Source: JBGANR01 sp044222225
GTDB lineage: Bacteria; Actinomycetota; Actinomycetes; Mycobacteriales; Mycobacteriaceae
Direction of reading: 5' to 3'
Assembly: GCA_044222225.1 (NCBI GenBank)
Contig: JBGANR010000023.1
Span: forward strand, 6,825-70,824
Length of the DNA: 64,000 bases
Part shown: positions 9,041 to 15,811 of the stretch, one piece after another
Numbering within the stretch: the first letter of the stretch is position 1
Layout of the letters: every line of letters starts with the position of its first letter
Translations under genes and position numbers: made by a program
The notes under the pieces: model-generated
Database searches by the model: none
Seen by the model: only the letters and a program-made list of their open reading frames with translations
What the model was told of the DNA's origin: nothing

Positions 9041-9580
9041 TCACTTACCCGTCTTTCCGACCTTGCGGCGGATCTGCTCGCCCGCGTAACGGACGCCCTT
9101 GCCCTTGTACGGGTCGGGACGCCGGAGGCGGCGGATGTTCGCCGAGATCTGGCCGACCTGCTGCTTGTCGATACCCGTCACCGAGAACTTGGTGGGCGAC
9201 TCGACCGCGAAGGTGATGCCCTCGGGGGCCTCGACCGGCACGGGGTGGCTGTAGCCCAGCGCGAACTCCAGGTTCTGGCCCTTGAGCTGAACGCGGTAGC
9301 CGACGCCGTAGATCTCCAGCTTCGTCGTGTAGCCCTGCGTGACGCCGACGACCATGTTCTGGATCAGGGTCCGGGACAGACCGTGCAACGAGCGGTTGCG
9401 ACGATCGTCGTTGGGCCGCGCGACGACGACACTGCCGTCTTCACCGCGGCTGACCGAGATCGGCTCCGCGACGGAGAAGGCGAGTTCGCCCTTGGGGCCC
9501 TTGACCTTGACGTCCTGGCCGTCGATCGAGACATCGACGCCGGCCGGGATCTGGACGGGGTGCTTACCGATGCGTGACAT
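9041..9580 (-). CDS. rplF: 50S ribosomal protein L6
   Basis: L6 lies near the sarcin-ricin loop and the factor-binding site. The 179-residue protein starts MSRIGKHPVQIPAGVDVSID, has two tandem alpha/beta domains, and carries the C-terminal signature RRPDPYKGKGVRYAGEQIRR. It is positioned between rpsH and rplR with short spacers. Identification is secure. Confidence 0.99.
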   Translation of the reverse strand: MSRIGKHPVQIPAGVDVSIDGQDVKVKGPKGELAFSVAEPISVSRGEDGSVVVARPNDDRRNRSLHGLSRTLIQNMVVGVTQGYTTKLEIYGVGYRVQLKGQNLEFALGYSHPVPVEAPEGITFAVESPTKFSVTGIDKQQVGQISANIRRLRRPDPYKGKGVRYAGEQIRRKVGKTGK

Positions 9581-9595
9581 TGCTTGGCTCCTCCC

Positions 9596-9994
9596 CTACC
9601 AGACGTACGCGAGGACTTCGCCGCCCACGCCCTTCTTGGCCGCCTGGCGGTCGGTCAGCAGGCCGGAGGACGTGGAGATGATCGCCACGCCGAGGCCGCC
9701 GAGAACCTTGGGCAGATTGGTGGACTTCGCGTAGACACGAAGACCCGGCTTCGACACACGGCGCAGGCCGGCGATGCTGCGCTCGCGGCTCGGTCCGTAC
9801 TTGAGAGACACGACGAGGTTCTTGCCGACCTCGGCGTCCTCGGTGCGGTAGGAGGTGATGTAGCCCTCGCGCTTGAGGATCTCGGCGATGTTCACCTTGA
9901 TCTTCGAGTGCGGCAGGGTCACCTCATCGTGGTACGCCGAATTGGCGTTACGCAGACGCGTCAAGAAGTCTGCGATCGGATCAGTCATCGTCAT
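9596..9994 (-). CDS. rpsH: 30S ribosomal protein S8
   Basis: S8 is a primary 16S rRNA binder and, in E. coli, the translational repressor of the spc operon. The 132-residue protein begins MTMTDPIADFLTRLRNANSA and ends with the signature STSSGLLTDRQAAKKGVGGEVLAYVW. Here rpsH is the first gene of its own transcription unit because about 4 kb of unrelated genes separates it from rpsN. A promoter candidate about 210 bases upstream implies a long leader. Confidence 0.99.
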   Translation of the reverse strand: MTMTDPIADFLTRLRNANSAYHDEVTLPHSKIKVNIAEILKREGYITSYRTEDAEVGKNLVVSLKYGPSRERSIAGLRRVSKPGLRVYAKSTNLPKVLGGLGVAIISTSSGLLTDRQAAKKGVGGEVLAYVW

Positions 9995-10211
9995 GAGTGA
10001 CCGTCATACCTTTCTCGCGGCGGTTCCCATGCATCACGCGCTCGCCGGTTCCCTGGTCAGGGCCTGGCTCGTCGCGTCGTGGGCCTACTGCGAAGCGTGG
10101 ACGTCCTGGCCGAGCGCTCGCCCGCCAGGTCCGGACCGGCAGAACCGGTTCGGGGTGGTGCCCCCGGGGTCCGACGCATGCGAGTACGCCGCCACTCCGG
10201 GCAACCGTTCT

Positions 10212-10240
10212 AGTGTAGGGACCCGCCTGTCCGCGGCCAA
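10212..10240 (-). promoter_or_regulatory. Promoter candidate for rpsH-rplF-rplR-rpsE-rpmD-rplO
   Basis: On the minus strand TTGGCC (10240-10235) and TACACT (10217-10212) are spaced by exactly 17 bases, a strong match by eye. The start would be near 10205, giving an untranslated leader of about 210 bases to rpsH. The -35 context CGATTTGG recurs upstream of rplN. The remaining part of 9995-10317 contains no gene apart from the palindromic repeat at 10261-10337. Confidence 0.6.
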
Positions 10241-10260
10241 ATCGCGGGCGCGGGCACGAC

Positions 10261-10337
10261 CTCCCCGGATGTCCGTCATAGCGAGGCGCCGAGGAGATTA
10301 TTGTCACGGCGGGTCGCTCAGGCGGACATCCGGGGAG
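10261..10337. repeat. 77-bp palindromic repeat, copy 1
   Basis: The element begins CTCCCCGGATGTCCG and ends with its exact reverse complement CGGACATCCGGGGAG. Inside, AGCGAGGCGCCG pairs imperfectly with CGGCGGGTCGCT around a central AGGAGATTATTGTCA. The whole can fold as one long hairpin. Its right end overlaps the last codons of the DUF559-type gene, and a second copy lies 1048 bases to the right in the same orientation, on the other side of that gene. Confidence 0.85.
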
Positions 10338-11145
10338 CGCGCCGATGCTCCCGACGCCGGACGAGCGCGCGCACGTCCGCGAGCACCTCGTCCCAGCCGT
10401 ACATGACGTCGTCGTACGTCACTCGCATCACAAGGAACCCGTGGGTCACCGAAACGCGGTCCCGTCGCCGGTCCGTCGCGTACTGCGACGCGCTCGTGTG
10501 GTGCGCCTTGCTGTCTACCTCGACGATGAGCCGATCCCCGACGAGGAGGTCGACCCGGCCCACCCCCAGAATCGGCACCTGGGTGCGGACGCCGACGCCC
10601 GCGCTCCGCAGGCGCACCCGCACAAGCGATTCCGTTCCGGACTGCGCCGCGGGATCACAGCGGGCGAGCAGGTCGCGGACCCCGGCCGGCGCGGCGGCGA
10701 CGGCCGTCGCCAACTCGTCCAGGGTGAGGAGGCGGGAATTGAGCACGGAGTCACAGGCGGCGACGAAGCAGTCGTTCGGCAGACACCGCCATGCGCACGC
10801 GACAGCGATCTCCGGCGGGTCGACGGCCCGGTCGATCGGCGGATAGGCGCCCTTCACCAGGCAGTATCGTCGACGTCCCGCCCGGGCGGCACGCTCGCCG
10901 GCGCGGATGTGCAGTCCGGCGTGAGGCGGCACCCACACTCCCCGTTTGCCCAACGCCGAGACGCAGCCGAGAACGCCACCCGAACGCACCGCGTCCGCCA
11001 CATCGGGATCGGCCTGCGACGTCGCGTACCAACCGGCACGAAGCCGCACCATGCGTCCGCCTCGGCACATGCGACGCCGCGCCGCGTCACCGATCCCCCG
11101 GCGTTCGAGCTCCGCGTTCGAATACACGCCCCAGTCCCCCTGCAT
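10318..11145 (-). CDS. AbiEi-like / DUF559 endonuclease-fold protein
   Basis: The 275-residue protein looks bipartite. Residues 1-60 resemble the winged-helix AbiEi-type N-terminal region (GVYSNAELERRGIGDAARRR, then RLRAGWYAT). The C-terminal region, about 185-265, resembles DUF559/Vsr-like restriction-endonuclease folds: GVGRVDLLVGDRLIVEVDS gives a D-x(9)-E-V-D catalytic-like pattern, followed by HHTSASQYATDRRRDR and a final hydrophobic strand and helix. Function is unknown; such proteins recur as many paralogues in related genomes, which is general knowledge and not shown here. GGGAGGAAATC precedes the ATG. The last codons lie inside the left palindrome copy, so the gene and the repeat appear to form one unit inserted between rpsN and rpsH. 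Confidence 0.75.
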   Translation of the reverse strand: MQGDWGVYSNAELERRGIGDAARRRMCRGGRMVRLRAGWYATSQADPDVADAVRSGGVLGCVSALGKRGVWVPPHAGLHIRAGERAARAGRRRYCLVKGAYPPIDRAVDPPEIAVACAWRCLPNDCFVAACDSVLNSRLLTLDELATAVAAAPAGVRDLLARCDPAAQSGTESLVRVRLRSAGVGVRTQVPILGVGRVDLLVGDRLIVEVDSKAHHTSASQYATDRRRDRVSVTHGFLVMRVTYDDVMYGWDEVLADVRALVRRREHRRAPRMSA

Positions 11146-11308
11146 GATTTCCTCCCGACATCGCCTACTCCCCAGCCGAGGGTGACCCGATGGGGTGAGT
11201 CAGGCAACGAGTCCCGGGCGAAACTGTGGACAAACCGGCGGAAAAGAGCGCTTTCTCGGAATGTCGGCTCCGCCGTCCACAGGTTCACCCGGCCGCTCCG
11301 CGGGTGAC

Positions 11309-11385
11309 CTCCCCGGATGTCCGTCATAGCGAGGCGCCGAGGAGATTATTGTCATGGCGGTCCGCTCAGCCGGACATCTGGGGAG
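11309..11385. repeat. 77-bp palindromic repeat, copy 2
   Basis: Same length and orientation as copy 1. The left half through AGGAGATTATTGTCA is identical, and the few substitutions fall in the right half. The outer arms extend here to GACCTCCCC and GGGGAGGTC (11306-11388). It lies between the DUF559-type gene start and the alcohol dehydrogenase start. The central TATTGT resembles a -10 box, so the element may also influence dehydrogenase expression. Confidence 0.85.
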
Positions 11386-11419
11386 GTCGCCGACTCAGCC
11401 ATCGTCAGAAGGGGCCCGC

Positions 11420-12442
11420 ATGCGCGCCGTCGTCTATTCCGAGCCGGAGAAGTACGCCGTCCAGGAGGTGCCCGACCGTCCGCTCGCACCCGGCGAGGTG
11501 CGGGTGCGCACAGAGGTCGTCGGCGTCTGCGGCACCGATCAGCACGTCCACATCGGCGAGTTCGGCCCGCGATACCCGCTGACGCCGGGACACGAGATCG
11601 CCGGCGTCGTCGCCGAGCTCGGCGGCGGCGTCGAGGGCCTGGCCGTCGGCGACCGGGTGGCGATCGACAACGCGATCCACTGCATGACCTGCCCCCGCTG
11701 CAAGCGAGGCGATTTCAACTTCTGCCACAACGGCGTCGCACTGGGCATCCAGGCGCCCGGCGGGTTCGCCGAGCACGTCATCGCCTCGGCGGCGAAGTGC
11801 TACCCCATCGGCGACCTCTCCACCGACGCCGCGGCACTCGTCGAGCCGACCGCGTGCGTCGTCCACGGACTCGACGTACTGGATCTCAAGCCGGCGGCCG
11901 ACGTGCTGCTCATCGGCGCCGGCCCGACCAGCCAGATCCTCGCGCAACTGCTGGTCAAGGGCGGCGCCGGACGCGTCACGATGGCGGCGCCGACGGCGTT
12001 CAAGCTCGACCTCGCCCGATCCCACGGCGTCCACGAGACGGTGCTGCTCGACCGGTCCGACTTCACCGCGTCGGGCGACCGGCTGCGGACGCTGGCACCG
12101 GCCGGCTTCGACGTCGTCATCGAGGCGACCGGCGCCGTCGGGGTACTGCAACACGTCCTGCCGCACGTCGCCTCGGGCGGCACGCTGATGATCTACGGCA
12201 TGGCCCGCGAGGCCGCGACGATCGACCTGCATCCGTACGAGATCTTCCGCCGCGAGATCACCATCAAAGGCTCGTTCGCACAGGCCTACCAGTTCGCCCG
12301 GGCCATCGACTTCCTGGCGGGCGGCACCGTCGACCCGACCGGCATCATCACCCACCGGTTCGGCCTCGACGGTTACGGCGACGCGCTCGCCGCGCTGCGC
12401 GCGCCCGACTGTCTCAAGGCCGTCCTCGAGCCCAACGGCTAG
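11420..12442 (+). CDS. Zinc-dependent alcohol/polyol dehydrogenase (MDR family)
   Basis: The 340-residue protein is a medium-chain dehydrogenase/reductase, expected to oxidise an alcohol or polyol with NAD(P) in the cytosol. The catalytic zinc ligands are the cysteine in GVCGTDQH (about residue 38) and His-Glu in PGHEIAG (about 60). A structural zinc lobe is seen as HCMTCPRCKRGDFNFC (four cysteines, about 93-107). The dinucleotide-binding motif is the degenerate LLIGAGPTSQ near residue 176. The substrate cannot be assigned; sorbitol- or butanediol-type enzymes are the nearest by motif. The ATG at 11420 follows AAGGGG; an upstream in-frame ATG at 11354 falls inside the palindrome and is less likely. 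It converges on the permease with a 4-base overlap of stops. Confidence 0.85.
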   Translation: MRAVVYSEPEKYAVQEVPDRPLAPGEVRVRTEVVGVCGTDQHVHIGEFGPRYPLTPGHEIAGVVAELGGGVEGLAVGDRVAIDNAIHCMTCPRCKRGDFNFCHNGVALGIQAPGGFAEHVIASAAKCYPIGDLSTDAAALVEPTACVVHGLDVLDLKPAADVLLIGAGPTSQILAQLLVKGGAGRVTMAAPTAFKLDLARSHGVHETVLLDRSDFTASGDRLRTLAPAGFDVVIEATGAVGVLQHVLPHVASGGTLMIYGMAREAATIDLHPYEIFRREITIKGSFAQAYQFARAIDFLAGGTVDPTGIITHRFGLDGYGDALAALRAPDCLKAVLEPNG

Positions 12443-13872
12443 TCGTCGACGGGCTCGGGCGACGAGAGCTTCACGAACAGCCGGTTGACGCCCCACAGCA
12501 CGACGCCGAGCAGCAGCATCGCACCGGCGATCCGGTACTGGACCAGCTGACTCTCGGTCCGCGCCCACGGACCGGCCAGGAAGAGGCACAGCACGGAGGC
12601 GACCACCGGCACCCACACGGGGGCGGTGAAGAACGTCTTGTCGTTGCGACGCTTGAGCACGAGGCAGGAGATGTTGACGACGGCGAAGACGCAGAGCAAC
12701 AGCAGACCCGTCGTCCCGGAGAGCGCGCCGACCGAACTGCCCGACATCCGGCTGACGACGACGAGGAGCACGAGCCCGACGACGGTCGTGAAGACGATGG
12801 CGAGGTACGGCGAGCGGCGCGTCGGCAACACCGCGCCGAGCACCGGCGGCAGCACCCGCTGCCGGGCCATGCCGTAGATGAGACGGCTCGCCATGAGCAT
12901 GTTGATGAGTGCCGTGTTCGCGACGGCGAAGATCGTGAGGTAGGGGAAGATCTCGTCGATCGGCAACGACGGCGCGCCCATCTTGACGACGTGCAGGAGG
13001 ATTCCCTCGTCGCCCGAGTCGTAGTTCAGCGGCAGCACCGCGATGACGGCGACCGCGACGGCGACGTAGGTCAGGCAGGCGATGCCGAGACCCGTCAGCA
13101 TCATCTTCGGGAAGATGCGCTCGGGTTCCTTCGTCTCCTCCACCATGTTGACTGCGTCCTCGAAGCCGACCATCGCGAAGAAGGCGATCGTCGTGGCGAC
13201 GGTGACCGCGATGAACATCCCCTTGTCGCTCGCATCCTCGAAGACCACGAGGTTCGCGACGTCTCCCCCGCCCTCGCCGGCCGCGAAGAAGCCGATTCCG
13301 ATGACGATGGCGAGGGTCAGCATCTCGACGACGGTCAGGACGACGTTGAACTTGACCGACTCGCCGACGCCGCGCAGGTTGATGAGCGCGAGGACCAGCA
13401 TGAACGCGAGCGCGACGATGAGCTTGGCCGTCGGGCCGGTCGGCACGTCGAACCAGCCCATGCCGTTGTCGGTGCCGAACGACTCGTCGAGGCCGAGGAG
13501 CAGGTTGCCCGCGACGACGTTCGACGACGTCGCGGCGCTGGTGATGCCCGAGCACATGACCGCGAAGGCGACCATGAAGGTGAGGAAATGCACGCCGAAC
13601 GCCTTGTGCGCATACAGCGCGGCGCCGGCGGCGGTCGGATACTTCGTCACGAGCTCGAGGTAGGACAGCGCGGTCATCGACGCGACGACGAAGGCGAGGA
13701 TGAACGGCAGCCAGGCGATACCGCCGACGTTGTCGATCATCTGCCCCGTGACGGCGTAGATGCCCGCGCCGATGATGTCGCCGACGATGAACAGCAGCAG
13801 GAGCCCCGGGCCGATCACCCGCTTGAGTTCCGGCTGCTCGACCTCCGGGGAATCGGTGGCGGATTGTGACAT
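12439..13872 (-). CDS. APC-superfamily amino acid permease
   Basis: The 477-residue integral membrane protein has about 12 hydrophobic segments and is expected to be a proton- or solute-coupled amino acid transporter. The N-terminal helix has the APC unwound-helix signature GDIIGAGIYAVTGQMI near residues 31-46, followed by SYLELVTKYPTAAGAALYAH. The YfnA/CAT-like group is closest by general appearance; specificity is unknown. AAGGAG precedes the ATG. It lies between the rpsN terminator and the dehydrogenase and is read in the same direction as the ribosomal genes. Confidence 0.85.
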   Translation of the reverse strand: MSQSATDSPEVEQPELKRVIGPGLLLLFIVGDIIGAGIYAVTGQMIDNVGGIAWLPFILAFVVASMTALSYLELVTKYPTAAGAALYAHKAFGVHFLTFMVAFAVMCSGITSAATSSNVVAGNLLLGLDESFGTDNGMGWFDVPTGPTAKLIVALAFMLVLALINLRGVGESVKFNVVLTVVEMLTLAIVIGIGFFAAGEGGGDVANLVVFEDASDKGMFIAVTVATTIAFFAMVGFEDAVNMVEETKEPERIFPKMMLTGLGIACLTYVAVAVAVIAVLPLNYDSGDEGILLHVVKMGAPSLPIDEIFPYLTIFAVANTALINMLMASRLIYGMARQRVLPPVLGAVLPTRRSPYLAIVFTTVVGLVLLVVVSRMSGSSVGALSGTTGLLLLCVFAVVNISCLVLKRRNDKTFFTAPVWVPVVASVLCLFLAGPWARTESQLVQYRIAGAMLLLGVVLWGVNRLFVKLSSPEPVDD

Positions 13873-14001
13873 GACTCACTCCTTCCGGGCGGGTGAAGGA
13901 AGAGTACCGCCGACGTAATCCCGGCGCCACGGTCAAGACGACCCGACATCGCCGCCCGACGCCGCGGCCCGACGCCGCGACAGGGTGGCGTCGGGGGACG
14001 A

Positions 14002-14036
14002 CAAAAGGCGCGGACCCCGAAACGGGATCCGCGCCT
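14002..14036 (-). terminator. Intrinsic terminator after rpsN
   Basis: A 13-bp stem with one non-canonical position (arms 14035-14023 and 14019-14007, loop TTT) is followed on the minus strand by TTTTGTC. It is a textbook rho-independent terminator ending the rplN-rplX-rplE-rpsN transcript before the inserted permease gene. The permease ATG lies about 130 bases downstream. Confidence 0.8.
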
Positions 14037-14103
14037 CTCACGCCGTCATGCCTGGTCGGTGGTCAGAACCCGCGCATTCGCGCGGCCGCCGCCGACCGGT
14101 CGA

Positions 14104-14289
14104 TCACCAGCTGGACTTGTGCACGCCCGGCAGTTCGCCGGCATGCGCCATCTGGCGCAGGCACACGCGGCACAGACCGAACTTGCGGTAGACCGAGTGC
14201 GGGCGGCCGCACTTGTTGCAGCGGGTGTAGCCGCGGACGGCGAACTTCGGCTTGCGAGCCGCCTTGTTGATGAGGGCCTTCTTAGCCAT
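14104..14289 (-). CDS. rpsN: 30S ribosomal protein S14, zinc type
   Basis: S14 binds the 16S rRNA head region. The 61-residue protein starts MAKKALINKAARKPKFAVRG and has the C-x2-C...C-x2-C zinc knuckle (TRCNKCGRP, then GLCRVCLRQ). It is therefore the short zinc-binding form usually kept in the actinobacterial spc operon, with the zinc-free paralogue elsewhere. GGAGGAACGAGAC precedes the ATG. Confidence 0.98.
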   Translation of the reverse strand: MAKKALINKAARKPKFAVRGYTRCNKCGRPHSVYRKFGLCRVCLRQMAHAGELPGVHKSSW

Positions 14290-14305
14290 GTCTCGTTCCT
14301 CCTGC

Positions 14306-14869
14306 TCAGTTCTGCTTGAACGGGAAGCCGAGGTGACGCAGCAGCGCCCGGCCCTCGTCATTGTCGGTGGCCGTGGTGACGACCGTGATGTCCATACCGC
14401 GCGGGCGATCGATCCTGTCCACGTCGATCTCGTGGAACATCGACTGCTCGTTCAGGCCGAACGTGTAGTTGCCGTGGCCGTCGAACTGCTGGTCCGACAG
14501 GCCGCGGAAGTCCCGGATACGCGGCAGCGCGATCGAGACGAGACGGTCGAGGAACTCCCACATCCGGTCGCCGCGGAGCGTGACGCGCGCGCCGATGGGC
14601 ATGCCCTCGCGCAGCTTGAACTGCGCGATCGACTTGCGGGCCCGACGGATCTCCGGCTTCTGGCCGGTGATGAGCGCGAGGTCGCTGACCGCGCCGTTGA
14701 TGAGCTTGGAGTCACGCGCGGCGTCGCCGACACCCATGTTGACGACGACCTTGACGACGCCCGGGATCTGCATCACGTTGTCGTAGCCGAACTCGGACTT
14801 GAGGGCGTCCTTGATCTCGCTGCGGTAGCGCAGCTTGAGACGCGGCTGGATCTTCTCGGTGCTGGTCAT
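14306..14869 (-). CDS. rplE: 50S ribosomal protein L5
   Basis: L5 binds 5S rRNA and contacts P-site tRNA in the central protuberance. The 187-residue protein has the conserved NVMQIPGVVKVVVNMGVGDA near residues 35-54, ITGQKPEIRRARKSIAQFKL, and the RPRGMDITVVTTATDNDEGR region near the C-terminus. It is positioned between rplX and rpsN as in other bacteria. Confidence 0.99.
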   Translation of the reverse strand: MTSTEKIQPRLKLRYRSEIKDALKSEFGYDNVMQIPGVVKVVVNMGVGDAARDSKLINGAVSDLALITGQKPEIRRARKSIAQFKLREGMPIGARVTLRGDRMWEFLDRLVSIALPRIRDFRGLSDQQFDGHGNYTFGLNEQSMFHEIDVDRIDRPRGMDITVVTTATDNDEGRALLRHLGFPFKQN

Positions 14870-14871
14870 GT

Positions 14872-15186
14872 TCAGATGTCCTTCCCGGTCTTGCGGGAAA
14901 CGCGGACCTTCTTGCCGTCCTCATCGATGCGGTAGCCGACACGGGTGGGGTTCCCGTCGGCGTCCACCAGCATGACGTTGGAGACGTGGATCGGGGCCTC
15001 CTGCGTGACGATGCCGCCCGTGGAGGCACCGCGCTCGTCCTGACTGTTGGGCGTGTGCTTCTTGATGCGGTTGACGCCCTCGACCAGCACGCGCTCCTTG
15101 CGCGGGTAGGCCACGAGGACCTTGCCCTTCGCGCCCTTGTCCTTGCCGGCGATGACAAGGACGGTGTCGCCCTTACGAACCTTCAT
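14872..15186 (-). CDS. rplX: 50S ribosomal protein L24
   Basis: L24 is an assembly initiator of the large subunit with a KOW domain (VRKGDTVLVIAGKDKGAKGK). The product is 104 residues when read from the ATG at 15186, which gives the family N-terminus MKVRKGD. GTG two codons upstream (15192) overlaps the rplN stop and is an alternative. A GGAGG lies 4 bases from the GTG and 10 from the ATG, so the start is not settled by spacing alone. Confidence 0.97.
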   Translation of the reverse strand: MKVRKGDTVLVIAGKDKGAKGKVLVAYPRKERVLVEGVNRIKKHTPNSQDERGASTGGIVTQEAPIHVSNVMLVDADGNPTRVGYRIDEDGKKVRVSRKTGKDI

Positions 15187-15188
15187 GC

Positions 15189-15557
15189 TCACAACACCTC
15201 CGGGGCGAGCGAGACGATCTTCATGAACTTCTTCTCGCGCAGCTCACGGCCGACCGGGCCGAAGATGCGCGTGCCGCGGGGATCGCTCTCGTTCTTGAGG
15301 ATCACGGCCGCGTTCTCGTCGAAGCGGATGTAGCTGCCGTCCGGACGACGACGCTCCTTGGCGGTGCGGACGATGACGCACTTGACGACGTCGCCCTTCT
15401 TCACGTTGCCGCCCGGGATGGCGTCCTTGACGGTGGCGACGATGACGTCACCGATGCCGGCGTAGCGGCGCGACGAGCCGCCGAGCACGCGGATGCAGAG
15501 GATTTCCTTTGCACCCGTGTTGTCGGCGACCCGGAGCCGAGACTCCTGCTGGATCAC
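15189..15557 (-). CDS. rplN: 50S ribosomal protein L14
   Basis: L14 sits at the subunit interface and is highly conserved. The 122-residue product begins at a GTG (MIQQESRLRVADNTGAKEIL) preceded by CAGGAGAACCA. It contains the signature RYAGIGDVIVATVKDAIPGG. It heads the rplN-rplX-rplE-rpsN unit, now about 26 kb from rpsQ. Confidence 0.99.
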   Translation of the reverse strand: MIQQESRLRVADNTGAKEILCIRVLGGSSRRYAGIGDVIVATVKDAIPGGNVKKGDVVKCVIVRTAKERRRPDGSYIRFDENAAVILKNESDPRGTRIFGPVGRELREKKFMKIVSLAPEVL

Positions 15558-15658
15558 TGGTTCTCCTGACCTGGATGGGGGTGTGCGCCCGATTTCCGAC
15601 CCGGCGCACGCGGTCAGTCACCCGGCTCCGCGCATGGCGGGGCCCGGGCAACCCGTCC

Positions 15659-15688
15659 AGAGTACTGCGACGAGCCGATCCGGCCCAA
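15659..15688 (-). promoter_or_regulatory. Promoter candidate for rplN-rplX-rplE-rpsN
   Basis: On the minus strand TTGGGC (15688-15683), an 18-base spacer and TACTCT (15664-15659) make a plausible promoter with a leader of about 95 bases. The context CGCGATTTGG is shared with the rpsH promoter candidate. The divergent acyltransferase gene starts about 125 bases to the right. Confidence 0.55.
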
Positions 15689-15811
15689 ATCGCGGCGCAC
15701 CGCAGTCGGCACTCGCCCGTCATACATCGGTTTTGTCATAATGCTGAGCGACATCCGCGAAACGACCACGCAGCAGCGACGACACCAGCGACGACGAAGA
15801 CGACACGCCAC

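Noticed and set aside
10854..11327. Minus-strand open frame beginning MTDIRGG inside palindrome copy 2
   Set aside because: It overlaps the 5' half of the DUF559-type gene in another frame. Its start is just the palindrome sequence, and copy 1 gives a similar artefact.
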